DNA of 64,000 nt from Bradyrhizobium sp. BR13661. GTDB taxonomy: Bacteria; Pseudomonadota; Alphaproteobacteria; Rhizobiales; Xanthobacteraceae. The stretch's first letter is position 1. Each line of letters begins with the position of its first letter. Below the pieces are notes generated by a model. The model ran no database searches, had not been told where the DNA came from, and saw nothing but the letters and a program-made list of their open reading frames with translations. Made by a program: the position numbers and the translations under genes. Below are positions 52,102-60,569 of this stretch, in pieces. The stretch covers positions 1 through 64,000 of the forward strand of contig NZ_JARXWB010000034.1 in the NCBI RefSeq assembly GCF_029892425.1, given 5' to 3'.

Positions 52102-52114
52102 GCACTGCGATCCG

Positions 52115-52130
52115 TGTTCGGTTTCTGACA
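52115..52130. promoter_or_regulatory. NifA upstream site 1 of nifH
   Basis: TGT-TCGGTTTCTG-ACA, exact TGT-N10-ACA, 99 bases before the nifH -24 element, in the divergent gap with the receiver gene. Confidence 0.72.
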
Positions 52131-52143
52131 GTAGCCGTACCTC

Positions 52144-52159
52144 TGTAGGGTTCGACACA
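52144..52159. promoter_or_regulatory. NifA upstream site 2 of nifH
   Basis: TGT-AGGGTTCGAC-ACA, exact TGT-N10-ACA, 70 bases before the -24 element. Two sites 29 bases apart (about three helical turns) suggest cooperative binding. Confidence 0.75.
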
Positions 52160-52229
52160 GCTTCTGTCGGTTGTGGGTGCGGAAATATTTCGCGAGCGCG
52201 ATCAGCCCCTTAGGGCGCACGCAAACGAG

Positions 52230-52245
52230 TGGCACGCCAGTTGCT
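52230..52245 (+). promoter_or_regulatory. Sigma54 promoter of nifH
   Basis: TGGCACGCCAGTTGCT has full TGGCAC and TTGC with N10 spacing. The leader to nifH is about 147 bases. Confidence 0.9.
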
Positions 52246-52403
52246 ATTTGGATGCAGCAACAACGAGTGAGGGCTGGGAACACGCCGACGCTGCTGGCGA
52301 GCGATGTTCTCCTTCCCGAACCCCGCGGGCCCACGCTTCTGAGAGAGAAGCAATCTCGCGCGAGCAGCGCGGAGTCATTGGCAATCGGTTGATGGAGAGC
52401 AAC

Positions 52404-53294
52404 ATGTCTTCACTGAGACAAATCGCGTTTTACGGCAAGGGTGGTATCGGCAAATCGACGACGTCGCAGAACACGCTCGCGGCGCTTGCCGAGATGGGTC
52501 ACAAGATCCTGATCGTCGGCTGCGATCCCAAGGCGGACTCGACCCGCCTGATCCTGCACGCCAAGGCGCAGGACACGATTCTGAGCCTCGCGGCCAACGC
52601 GGGAAGCGTCGAAGACCTCGAGATCGAGGACGTCATGAAGGTCGGCTATCGGGACATCCGCTGCGTCGAGTCCGGCGGTCCGGAGCCGGGCGTCGGCTGC
52701 GCCGGCCGCGGCGTCATCACCTCGATCAATTTCCTGGAAGAGAACGGCGCCTACGAGGATATCGATTACGTGTCCTATGACGTGCTGGGCGACGTTGTCT
52801 GCGGCGGCTTCGCGATGCCGATCCGCGAGAACAAGGCGCAGGAGATCTACATCGTCATGTCCGGCGAGATGATGGCAATGTATGCCGCCAACAACATCTC
52901 CAAGGGCATTCTGAAGTATGCCAATTCCGGCGGCGTGCGCCTCGGCGGCCTGGTCTGCAACGAGCGCCAGACCGACAAGGAGCTGGAGCTGGCGGAAGCG
53001 CTGGCCAAGAAGCTCGGCACCCAGCTGATCTACTTTGTTCCGCGCGACAACATCGTGCAGCACGCCGAGCTGCGCCGCATGACCGTGCTGGAATATGCGC
53101 CGGAGTCCCAGCAGGCCGAGCACTACCGCAAGCTCGCGCACAAGATCCACAATAACGGCGGCAAGGGCATCATCCCGACCCCGATCACGATGGACGAGCT
53201 CGAGGACATGCTGATGGAGCACGGCATCATGAAAGCGGTCGACGAGTCCGTCGTCGGCAAGACTGCGGCCGAGCTCGCCGCGCTGTCGGCCTGA
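52404..53294 (+). CDS. nifH: NifH, nitrogenase Fe protein
   Basis: ATP-dependent electron donor to the MoFe protein, 296 aa. It has Walker A GKGGIGKS (residues 11-18) and switch II DVLGDVVCGGF. The [4Fe-4S] ligands are Cys99 (GVGCAGRG) and Cys133 (VVCGGF), and Arg102 is the site that DraT modifies in some species. I start at the ATG at 52404 (MSSLRQIAFYG); an ATG four codons earlier is less like the family. It is apart from nifDK, as in Bradyrhizobium. Confidence 0.98.
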   Translation: MSSLRQIAFYGKGGIGKSTTSQNTLAALAEMGHKILIVGCDPKADSTRLILHAKAQDTILSLAANAGSVEDLEIEDVMKVGYRDIRCVESGGPEPGVGCAGRGVITSINFLEENGAYEDIDYVSYDVLGDVVCGGFAMPIRENKAQEIYIVMSGEMMAMYAANNISKGILKYANSGGVRLGGLVCNERQTDKELELAEALAKKLGTQLIYFVPRDNIVQHAELRRMTVLEYAPESQQAEHYRKLAHKIHNNGGKGIIPTPITMDELEDMLMEHGIMKAVDESVVGKTAAELAALSA

Positions 53295-53300
53295 GCATCC

Positions 53301-53331
53301 TGCCGGCCTCCTCGCATCGGGGAGGCCGGCA
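53301..53331 (+). terminator. nifH-nifQ intergenic stem-loop
   Basis: TGCCGGCCTCC (53301-53311) pairs with GGAGGCCGGCA (53321-53331) over 9 bases. It starts six bases after the nifH stop and has no T-run. It probably stabilises nifH mRNA and reduces read-through into nifQ. Confidence 0.65.
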
Positions 53332-53369
53332 CATGTCGTCGCCCCGTGGGAAAACCGGCGGAGCTTTCC

Positions 53370-54092
53370 GTGATTGCGACTCAAGCGACTACGATCGAAC
53401 CGGCAGCGCGTCCGCCTGTAGGCTCGGGCGCTGACGGACTGCATGGAGGAATAGAATTTTATCGTCTGCTGATGGGCTATCCTCCCGCGGAGGCTGACAT
53501 CGGGGAGGATATGGCTTTCGACCGTCACGTGCTGGCATCGATCCTGGCTGCGGCGTCAATGGACGGCGGTCAGATTGCAGAGCGCGCCGGTCTTACGGAG
53601 CAGGAGTTCAACGATCTGCTCGCCGGCTATTTCCCGGCGGCGACGGTCCGGGCGTTCGCCTGGATGCCGAAATCGGCCGTTGAGGCCGACGATGAAACGA
53701 TCATGGTGCGCGATCTTCTGCGCGGGCAGCGTTCGACGGACGGCGAAGTGGGCCATTGGCTCGCAGCGATGATCGCACGGCGCGCGATGGAGCCGAACCA
53801 CCTCTGGGAGGATCTCGGATTGCGTGAGCGGCCGGAATTGTCGCGGCTGCTGACGCGCCACTTTGCGCCGCTTGCTGGCCGCAACACTAAAAACATGCGC
53901 TGGAAGCGCTTCTTCTATCGCATGCTTTGCGAGGACGACGGCTTCGTGATGTGCACGACCCCGGTCTGCACCCAATGCAACGATTTCGACCTCTGCTTCG
54001 GTGAGGAAAGCGGCGAGAGCCGGATGGCGGAACGCCGTCGGGAATTTTTGCGCGGTGTCGGCGATCTGTCGATGTCTGGCGGTGATGATTAG
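53370..54092 (+). CDS. nifQ: NifQ, molybdenum donor to FeMo-co
   Basis: Supplies Mo-Fe-S to NifEN/NifH for cofactor synthesis. Length is 240 aa. The C-terminal cluster site CTTPVCTQCNDFDLC is C-x4-C-x2-C-x5-C, the NifQ signature. Other family stretches are NTKNMRWKRFFYRMLCEDDG. I choose the GTG at 53370 because GGAG lies 8 bases before; a GTG at 53346 in the same frame is possible. It follows nifH, and an irr-like gene follows. Confidence 0.93.
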   Translation: MIATQATTIEPAARPPVGSGADGLHGGIEFYRLLMGYPPAEADIGEDMAFDRHVLASILAAASMDGGQIAERAGLTEQEFNDLLAGYFPAATVRAFAWMPKSAVEADDETIMVRDLLRGQRSTDGEVGHWLAAMIARRAMEPNHLWEDLGLRERPELSRLLTRHFAPLAGRNTKNMRWKRFFYRMLCEDDGFVMCTTPVCTQCNDFDLCFGEESGESRMAERRREFLRGVGDLSMSGGDD

Positions 54093-54103
54093 GCCTGAGG
54101 TCA

Positions 54104-54595
54104 ATGAGCGTGGGCACCATCAGTGAAACGGACGTCTGCGAGTTGGCTGCGCAAGGGGTGCCTGCTGCGGCCGGGCTCTGCGGCAACGACGCGCCCGCTG
54201 TCGAGCGGTTGCGCGAGGCAGGCCTGCGTCCGACGCGCCAGCGCGTGAGACTGGCTGAGCTGCTGTTCGACAAGGGCGATCGTCACGTGACGGCCGAGAT
54301 GCTCCACGGCGAGGTTCTTGAAGCCGGTGTCTATCTGTCGCTTGCGACCGTCTACAATACTCTCAACCAGTTTACACAAGCCGGATTGTTGAGGCGGATT
54401 GGTCCCGACGGATCGCGCTCTTTCTTCGACACAAATACCAGCGTGCATCCACATTTCTATCTCGTTGGTGAGGACATTCTGATCGACGTACCGGAGAGAC
54501 TGGTGCTTGAGCAGATGCCGGACGCATTGCCCGGGCACGAGATCGCCAGGCTCGACATCATCATTCATATCTGCCGCAAGCCGAGCGACGCGTGA
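54104..54595 (+). CDS. Fur-family regulator, Irr-like
   Basis: A 163-residue Fur-superfamily protein closest in look to Irr, the haem/iron regulator of Rhizobiales. Winged helix: GLRPTRQRVRLAELLFDKGD and LSLATVYNTLNQFTQAGLLR (about residues 40-98). The Irr-typical HxHH-like patch is reduced to HPH (His115, His117), and no Cys-Pro haem motif is present at the N-terminus. It sits between nifQ and nifV, 11 bases after nifQ, so it is likely expressed with nifH. Target and ligand are unknown. Confidence 0.8.
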   Translation: MSVGTISETDVCELAAQGVPAAAGLCGNDAPAVERLREAGLRPTRQRVRLAELLFDKGDRHVTAEMLHGEVLEAGVYLSLATVYNTLNQFTQAGLLRRIGPDGSRSFFDTNTSVHPHFYLVGEDILIDVPERLVLEQMPDALPGHEIARLDIIIHICRKPSDA

Positions 54596-54612
54596 CGTCG
54601 CCTTTGCGACCC

Positions 54613-54628
54613 TGTCGGATTTCCGACA
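54613..54628. promoter_or_regulatory. NifA upstream site of nifV
   Basis: TGT-CGGATTTCCG-ACA, exact TGT-N10-ACA and itself a near-perfect palindrome, 59 bases before the nifV -24 element. Confidence 0.78.
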
Positions 54629-54687
54629 AGACGGGCAGCAGCTCGAAAAATCAACGATTTCAGATGCCTGGCTGAAGTCTGCCGTGG

Positions 54688-54703
54688 TGGCACGGCTGTT
54701 GCT
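54688..54703 (+). promoter_or_regulatory. Sigma54 promoter of nifV-cysE-nifW
   Basis: TGGCACGGCTGTTGCT has full TGGCAC and TTGC with N10 spacing. It is 54 bases before the nifV start. Confidence 0.88.
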
Positions 54704-54739
54704 GAAGTGTCCGTGGAAGACTGAAGTGTCCGTGGAAGA
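54702..54739 (+). repeat. Tandem 19-bp repeat in the nifV leader
   Basis: CTGAAGTGTCCGTGGAAGA occurs twice in direct tandem (54702-54720, 54721-54739). It begins inside the -12 region and covers the expected transcription start. A degraded third version (GCTGAAGTCTGCCGTGG) lies just upstream. It looks like a recent small duplication. Confidence 0.85.
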
Positions 54740-54757
54740 ACAGTACGGAGCCTGCCG

Positions 54758-55939
54758 ATGGCACTCGCCGAAAAGATGTCCCTGCTCAATGACAAGAGGC
54801 CAAGATCAATCGTTCTCAACGACACGACGTTGCGCGACGGCGAGCAAGCCCCGGGAGTGGCTTTTACGACCGCAGAAAAGGTGTCCATTGCCGGCGCCTT
54901 GGCGCGGGCCGGCATTGTGGAGATCGAAGCCGGTACTCCCGCGATGGGCGAGGAGGAGATCGCCGCCATTCGCGCCATCGTCGACGCAGATCTCCCGGCC
55001 AGCATCATCGGCTGGTGCCGGATGCGAACGGCTGACGTCGACGCAGCCATCCAGGCCGGCGTCTCCATGGTGAATGTCTCGATCCCAGCCTCCGACGTGC
55101 AGATCGCGGCCAAGCTCGGCGGCAGCCGGCAAGCGGCGCTTGACCAGGTGCGGCGTGTGGTCGGCTATGCGCGCGACAAGGGGTTGGACGTCGCGGTGGG
55201 CGGCGAGGACTCATCGCGGGCCGACGTCGGCTTCCTTGTCGAGTTGATCGCAACCGCGAAGGCTGCAGGCGCGCGTCGTTTCCGCATTGCCGATACCTTG
55301 AGCGTGCTCGATCCCGATGCGTCGTTTACGTTGTTGGCCGCGCTCCGGGCCACGACCGATCTCGAGCTCGAATTCCACGGTCACGACGATCTGGGCCTGG
55401 CGACCGCCAACACGCTTGCCGCGATCAAGGCCGGCGCCACCCATGCCTCGGTGACCGTGATCGGGCTTGGCGAGCGGGCCGGCAACGCTCCGCTGGAGGA
55501 GGTCGCAGTTGCCCTCAAGCAGCTCTATGGCTGCGATACCGGCGTCGTGCTGTGCGAGCTCGAGAAGGTGGCATCCGTGGTTGCAGCCGCGGCTGCGCGG
55601 GCCATTCCGCTCAACAAGGCGATCGTCGGCGAGCATGTCTTCACCCACGAGTCCGGCATTCACGTCGACGGTCTCCTGAAGGACCAGCGCACCTATCAGG
55701 CGCTGGATCCGCGGCTGCTCGGCCGCTCCAACCGCATCGTGATCGGCAAGCATTCGGGTCTCGCGGCGATCACGTCGCTGCTCGCCGAGCTCCAGCTGGC
55801 CGTCAGCACGGAAGAAGCTAAGTCCGTTCTCGCCCGCGTTCGCCAGCATGCCGTGGCGCACAAGGGAGCCGTCGGTCGGGAGACCGTAACGACAATCTGG
55901 CGCGAGGTGCGCGAGAGCTCGCTTCTCAACTGCGCGTGA
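54758..55939 (+). CDS. nifV: NifV, homocitrate synthase
   Basis: Condenses acetyl-CoA and 2-oxoglutarate to homocitrate, the organic ligand of FeMo-co. Length is 393 aa. It has NDTTLRDGEQAPGVAF (about residues 20-35), the metal His pair in FHGHDDLGLATAN, and GERAGNAPLEEVA. The C-terminal HESGIHVDGLLKD is typical. Most nodulating rhizobia lack nifV and take homocitrate from the plant, so its presence suggests fixation outside nodules. It is followed by cysE and nifW. Confidence 0.95.
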   Translation: MALAEKMSLLNDKRPRSIVLNDTTLRDGEQAPGVAFTTAEKVSIAGALARAGIVEIEAGTPAMGEEEIAAIRAIVDADLPASIIGWCRMRTADVDAAIQAGVSMVNVSIPASDVQIAAKLGGSRQAALDQVRRVVGYARDKGLDVAVGGEDSSRADVGFLVELIATAKAAGARRFRIADTLSVLDPDASFTLLAALRATTDLELEFHGHDDLGLATANTLAAIKAGATHASVTVIGLGERAGNAPLEEVAVALKQLYGCDTGVVLCELEKVASVVAAAAARAIPLNKAIVGEHVFTHESGIHVDGLLKDQRTYQALDPRLLGRSNRIVIGKHSGLAAITSLLAELQLAVSTEEAKSVLARVRQHAVAHKGAVGRETVTTIWREVRESSLLNCA

Positions 55940-55946
55940 GGAAATC

Positions 55947-56738
55947 ATGGCCTGCGTCGTCGACATTCCGCTCGCCGAATCGTCTCCTCCCGGAGCGGTC
56001 AAGCCGTCTCTGCTCAAGCTGATCCGCGAGGACATCGCCTGCGTGCGCCAGCGCGATCCCGCCGCGCGCGGCCAGCTCGAGACGATCCTGACATATCCGG
56101 GCGTCCACGCCGTGATCTGGTATCGAATCGCCAATCGGCTTTGGGCGGATGGCTGGCGGTTTCCGGCGCGTCTCCTGTCCTGGTTCGGTCGCTTGGTAAG
56201 CAATGTCGACATTCATCCCGGCGCGCGCATCGGCCACCGCTTCTTCATCGATCACGGCGCCTGCGTCGTGATCGGCGAGACCGCGGAGATCGGTGACGAC
56301 GTGACGCTGTATCATGGCGTCACGCTCGGCGGCACCTCGTGGTTCCCCGGCAAGCGGCACCCGACACTGGAAGATCGGGTTGTGGTGGGGGCGGGCGCCA
56401 AGATCCTGGGACCGATCACGGTCGGCGCCGGCTCTCGCGTCGGCGCCAATTCGGTGGTGATCGACAGTACGCCGCCCGACGTCACCGTGGTCGGCATTCC
56501 CGCGCGCGTCGTGCGCCCGCAACTCGGTCATCGCCGCGTCGTTGGCCGCATCGATCTGGATCATCATCTGATGCCCGACCCGGTCGGCGACGCCATTGCC
56601 GTGTTGCTCGACCGGGTCGAATTCCTGGAAGCGCGGCTCACCCACATGCAGCGGCGCACCCGGCATGCCGACGGGCCGGCGGCGCGGGAGCCGGCCTGCG
56701 ATGCGTCGCAGCACCCGACGGAGAACGAAAATGGCTGA
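55947..56738 (+). CDS. cysE: Serine O-acetyltransferase (NifP/CysE)
   Basis: Makes O-acetylserine for cysteine synthesis, feeding NifS and SufS with substrate. Length is 263 aa. The hexapeptide helix holds IHPGARIGHRFFIDHGACVV, IGETAEIGDDVTLYHGVTLG and GKRHPTLEDRVVVGAGAKIL. The catalytic Asp/His pair is in FIDHG. As in Azotobacter nifP it is a nif-linked extra copy. It overlaps nifW by eight bases. Confidence 0.93.
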   Translation: MACVVDIPLAESSPPGAVKPSLLKLIREDIACVRQRDPAARGQLETILTYPGVHAVIWYRIANRLWADGWRFPARLLSWFGRLVSNVDIHPGARIGHRFFIDHGACVVIGETAEIGDDVTLYHGVTLGGTSWFPGKRHPTLEDRVVVGAGAKILGPITVGAGSRVGANSVVIDSTPPDVTVVGIPARVVRPQLGHRRVVGRIDLDHHLMPDPVGDAIAVLLDRVEFLEARLTHMQRRTRHADGPAAREPACDASQHPTENENG

Positions 56739-57060
56739 TGGAATTTTGACCAAACTCAACGGGGCATCGGCGGCCGAGGAGTTCTTCACCCTGCTTGGGG
56801 TCGACTATGACCCGAAGATCGTCAACGTGGCGCGGCTGCACATCCTTCGGCGCATGGGCCAGTACCTCGCCGGGGAGGATTTTTCCGGCGCGGCGGACGA
56901 GACCGTGGCCGAACGATGCAAGACCGTGCTGGAGCGCGCCTATGCTGACTTCGTCGCCTCCTCGCCGATCGACCAGCGAGTCTTCAAGGTGTTGAAGGAC
57001 GCAGTCGCACCGCAAGCGAAGCCGGGGCCGACGTTGGTCCAGATCGGTTCGCTCAAGTGA
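56731..57060 (+). CDS. nifW: NifW, nitrogenase-stabilising protein
   Basis: A 109-residue NifW: LNGASAAEEFFTLLGVDYDP, VNVARLHILRRMGQYL and CKTVLERAYADFVASSPIDQ (key family residues). It is thought to protect or help mature the MoFe protein. The ATG at 56731 lies inside the cysE end. fixABCX follows with its own promoter. Confidence 0.94.
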   Translation: MADGILTKLNGASAAEEFFTLLGVDYDPKIVNVARLHILRRMGQYLAGEDFSGAADETVAERCKTVLERAYADFVASSPIDQRVFKVLKDAVAPQAKPGPTLVQIGSLK

Positions 57061-57070
57061 GCCGGCGCTG

Positions 57071-57086
57071 TGTCGCATTTGCGACG
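57071..57086. promoter_or_regulatory. Imperfect NifA site before fixA
   Basis: TGT-CGCATTTGCG-ACG differs from TGT-N10-ACA only in the last base and keeps the inner CGCAxxTGCG symmetry seen at the fdxN site. It is 106 bases before the -24 element. Confidence 0.5.
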
Positions 57087-57192
57087 CGTGTCGGAGCAAC
57101 GTTGTCGGCTCCGCCGCGCAAAGCGGATGCAAGCAATACCGTCGCTTCTCTAAGTGGCTGTACCCGCACTGCATTTCAATCGCTGGCGCAAT

Positions 57193-57208
57193 TGGTACGA
57201 CACTTGCT
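57193..57208 (+). promoter_or_regulatory. Sigma54 promoter of fixABCX
   Basis: TGGTACGACACTTGCT has TGG-AC, N10 spacing and TTGC, 36 bases before fixA. Confidence 0.8.
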
Positions 57209-57244
57209 GTTCTTTCTCTGAAGAAAGTTCTGGAGACGAAGCAT

Positions 57245-58087
57245 ATGCACATCGTCGTCTGTATCAAGCAGGTCCCCGACTCCGCGCAGATTCGCGTGCA
57301 TCCCGTGACCAACACCATCATGCGTCAGGGCGTTCCGACCATCATCAACCCCTATGATCTCTTCGCATTGGAAGCCGCGCTCGAGCTGCGCGACCAGTTC
57401 GGCGGCGAGGTCACGGTGCTGACGATGGGGCCGCCATCCGCCGAGGACTCCCTGCGCAAAGCGCTGACTTTTGGCGCGGACCGCGCGGTGCTGCTGACGG
57501 ACCGCTTCTTTGCCGGCGCCGATACGCTGGCGACGACCTACGCGCTCGCCACCGCGATCCGCAAGATCTCGACCGAGTTCGGTGCGCCCGATCTCGTCTT
57601 CACGGGCAAGCAGACCATCGATGGCGATACGGCGCAGGTCGGTCCGGGCATCGCCAAGCGGCTTGGCCTGTTGCAGCTCACCTATGTCGCGAAGGTCAGC
57701 GCGCTGGATCTGACGGCCCGCACCATTGACGCCGAGCGCCGCTCCGAGGGTGGCGTGCAGATCCTGCGCACCCGACTGCCATGCCTCGTCACCATGCTGG
57801 AGGCGACCAACCAGATCCGCCGCGGCGCAATGGCTGACGCGCTGCGCGCCGCGCGTGCCCCGATCGTAAAATGGAGCGCGCAGGACGCGGGCGTCGAGGA
57901 CATCTCGAAATGCGGCCTGCGCGGTTCGCCGACCATCGTCAAGCGAGTGTTCGCGCCGTCCGCCCGCAGTGAAAAGGCTGCGATGATCGAAGCAGGAGAG
58001 CAGCCCGCCGAGGCGCTGATCGATGCCATCTTCAAGCGCCAGCCGGCGCTCGAGACCGAGCTTACGACGCTGGCGCGCGGCTACTGA
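57245..58087 (+). CDS. fixA: FixA, electron transfer flavoprotein beta-type subunit
   Basis: Part of the FixABCX complex, which bifurcates electrons from NADH to quinone and to ferredoxin/flavodoxin for nitrogenase. Length is 280 aa. ETF-beta features are VCIKQVPDSAQIRVHP, NPYDLFALEAALELRD and FTGKQTIDGDTAQVGPGIAK. The complex is at the inner membrane via FixC. Spacing to fixB is 19 bases. Confidence 0.96.
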   Translation: MHIVVCIKQVPDSAQIRVHPVTNTIMRQGVPTIINPYDLFALEAALELRDQFGGEVTVLTMGPPSAEDSLRKALTFGADRAVLLTDRFFAGADTLATTYALATAIRKISTEFGAPDLVFTGKQTIDGDTAQVGPGIAKRLGLLQLTYVAKVSALDLTARTIDAERRSEGGVQILRTRLPCLVTMLEATNQIRRGAMADALRAARAPIVKWSAQDAGVEDISKCGLRGSPTIVKRVFAPSARSEKAAMIEAGEQPAEALIDAIFKRQPALETELTTLARGY

Positions 58088-58106
58088 GGCGAGGGGAGCA
58101 AGCACC

Positions 58107-59213
58107 ATGAGCACCGCACCGAAGACAGCCGCTCCAGCCGCGGGTCGCGCAGCAACGAAGAAGGAGCTGCCCGAGCATTTCAAGGCCTACAAGCATGTCT
58201 GGGTCTTCATCGAGCAGGAGCGCGGCCAGGTTCATCCCGTGTCCTGGGAGCTGATGGGCGCGGGCCGCAAGCTCGCCGACAAGCTCAAGGTCGATCTCGC
58301 CGCGGTCGTGATCGGCCCGGAGGGCGAGGCGACGCAGAGCGCGGCCACGGAAGCTTTCTGCTACGGCGCCGATCTCGCTTACGTCGTCGCCGACAGCGTG
58401 CTCGCTGATTATCGCAACGAGTCCTACACCAAGGCGCTGACCGACGTCGTCAACACCTACAAGCCGGAAATCCTTCTGCTCGGGGCCACCACGCTCGGCC
58501 GCGATCTCGCGGGTTCGGTGGCGACGACCCTGCTGACCGGTCTGACCGCTGATTGCACTGAACTCGATGTCGATAGCGACGGATCGCTGGCGGCGACGCG
58601 GCCGACCTTTGGCGGTTCGCTGCTCTGCACGATCTACACGCTCAACTATCGTCCGCAGATGGCGACGGTGCGTCCGCGCGTGATGCCGATGCCGGAGCGC
58701 GTCGTGCGACCGGTCGGGCGCATCGTCAGCCATCCGCTCGGTCTCGTCGAAGACGACATCGTGACGAAGGTGCTGTCGTTCCTTCCCGACCGTGATTCCG
58801 CGAAGTCCAATCTGGCCTATGCTGACGTCGTCGTTGCCGGCGGGCTGGGGCTCGGATCGCCGGAGAACTTTCAGCTGGTTCGCCAGCTCGCCGGTGTGCT
58901 CGGTGCCGAATACGGCTGCTCACGGCCGCTGGTCCAGAAGGGCTGGGCGACCTCCGATCGCCAGATCGGCCAGACCGGCAAGACCATTCGGCCAAAGCTC
59001 TACATCGCCGCGGGCATTTCCGGCGCGATCCAGCATCGCGTCGGCGTTGAGGGTGCCGACCTGATCGTCGCCATCAACACGGACAGGAACGCGCCGATCT
59101 TCGAATTCGCCCATATGGGCATCGTTACCGACGCTGTCCGGTTGCTGCCGGCGTTGACGGCGGCATTCCGCGCCCGGCTGTCGCCGCATTCGCGCGACCG
59201 GATCGCAAGCTAG
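58107..59213 (+). CDS. fixB: FixB, electron transfer flavoprotein alpha-type subunit
   Basis: FAD-binding partner of FixA, 368 aa. It has HVWVFIEQERGQVHPVSWEL near residues 29-48, LLGATTLGRDLAGSVA, and the C-terminal FAD block GLGSPENFQLVRQLAGVLGA, then GQTGKTIRPKLYIAAGISGA (SGAxQH). I start at the ATG at 58107. Confidence 0.96.
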   Translation: MSTAPKTAAPAAGRAATKKELPEHFKAYKHVWVFIEQERGQVHPVSWELMGAGRKLADKLKVDLAAVVIGPEGEATQSAATEAFCYGADLAYVVADSVLADYRNESYTKALTDVVNTYKPEILLLGATTLGRDLAGSVATTLLTGLTADCTELDVDSDGSLAATRPTFGGSLLCTIYTLNYRPQMATVRPRVMPMPERVVRPVGRIVSHPLGLVEDDIVTKVLSFLPDRDSAKSNLAYADVVVAGGLGLGSPENFQLVRQLAGVLGAEYGCSRPLVQKGWATSDRQIGQTGKTIRPKLYIAAGISGAIQHRVGVEGADLIVAINTDRNAPIFEFAHMGIVTDAVRLLPALTAAFRARLSPHSRDRIAS

Positions 59214-59227
59214 GGAGGAGAAGCGCC

Positions 59228-60535
59228 ATGATCGAGGAGAAATTCGACGCCATCGTGGTCGGTGCCGGCATGGCCGGCAACGCGGCGGCACTGACGCTCG
59301 CGCAGCGTGGTCTGAAGGTGCTTCAGCTCGAGCGGGGCGAATATTCCGGTTCGAAGAACGTGCAAGGTGCGATCCTCTATGCCGACATGCTGGAAAAGCT
59401 GATCCCGGATTTTCGTGAGGATGCACCGCTGGAGCGGCATCTGGTCGAGCAGCGATTCTGGATGATGGACGATCGCTCGCATACCGGCTTGCATTACCGC
59501 TCCGACGATTTCAACGAGGAAAAGCCGAACCGCTACACGATCATTCGCGCCCAGTTTGACAAATGGTTCTCCCAGAAGGTCCGCGAGGCCGGCGCCACCG
59601 TGCTGTGCGAGACGACGGTGACCGAACTTGCGCAAGACGCCTATGGCAAGGTGATCGGCGTGCGCACCGACCGCGCCGACGGCGAGATCCATGCCGACGT
59701 CGTGGTGCTGGCCGAGGGCGTCAATGGTCTGCTCGGCACCCGCGCGCACCTGCGCGAACGGCCGAAGCCCGACAAGGTCGCGCTCGCCGTGAAGGAGATG
59801 CACTTCCTGCCGCGCGAGACGATCGAGGCGCGCTTCAATCTCAAGGGCGATGAAGGCGTGGTGATCGAGGCCGCCGGCACCATTTCGCGCGGCATGACTG
59901 GCATGGGCTTCATCTATGCCAACAAGGAGTGCATCTCGCTCGGCATCGGCTGCTTGGTCGCCGACTTCCAGCGCACCGGCGAGACGCCGTACGGCCTGCT
60001 CGATCGCTTCAAGCGGCATCCGTCGGTCGCCCCGCTGATCGAGGGCTCCGAGGTGAAGGAATATGCCGCGCATCTGATCCCGGAAGGCGGCTTCAAGGCC
60101 ATCCCGCAGCTCTATGGCGAGGGCTGGGTCGTTGTGGGCGATGCAGCCCAGCTCAACAACGCCATCCATCGCGAGGGCTCGAACCTGGCGATGACGTCGG
60201 GCCGCATCGCGGCGGAGGCGATCTTCCAGGTCAAGTCGCGCAAGGACCCGATGACCGCGGAGAATCTGGCGCTCTACAAGAAGATGCTCGATGATTCCTT
60301 CGTGATGAAGGACCTCAAGAAGTACAAGGACATGCCTGCGCTGATGCACACCCAGTCGCAGAGCTTCTTCCTGACCTATCCGGAGCTCGTCTCCAAGGCG
60401 ATGCAGAACTTCCTGCGCGTCGACGGTACGCCGAAGGTCGAGAAGGAGAAGACGACGTTCAAATCGTTCATCAAGGCGCGCTCGTGGAGCGGTCTGTTCG
60501 GCGACGCTTTCCGTATCGCACGTGCCTGGCGGTGA
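59228..60535 (+). CDS. fixC: FixC, flavoprotein (quinone) oxidoreductase
   Basis: ETF-QO-like subunit, 435 aa. It has the FAD fingerprint DAIVVGAGMAGNAAALTLAQ at the start, GSKNVQGAILY, and GWVVVGDAAQLNNAIHREGS near residue 300. It sends one electron stream to ubiquinone at the membrane. fixX follows after 34 bases. Confidence 0.96.
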   Translation: MIEEKFDAIVVGAGMAGNAAALTLAQRGLKVLQLERGEYSGSKNVQGAILYADMLEKLIPDFREDAPLERHLVEQRFWMMDDRSHTGLHYRSDDFNEEKPNRYTIIRAQFDKWFSQKVREAGATVLCETTVTELAQDAYGKVIGVRTDRADGEIHADVVVLAEGVNGLLGTRAHLRERPKPDKVALAVKEMHFLPRETIEARFNLKGDEGVVIEAAGTISRGMTGMGFIYANKECISLGIGCLVADFQRTGETPYGLLDRFKRHPSVAPLIEGSEVKEYAAHLIPEGGFKAIPQLYGEGWVVVGDAAQLNNAIHREGSNLAMTSGRIAAEAIFQVKSRKDPMTAENLALYKKMLDDSFVMKDLKKYKDMPALMHTQSQSFFLTYPELVSKAMQNFLRVDGTPKVEKEKTTFKSFIKARSWSGLFGDAFRIARAWR

Positions 60536-60569
60536 AGTAACGCTAACACCAACGATGGAGACCCCAATC

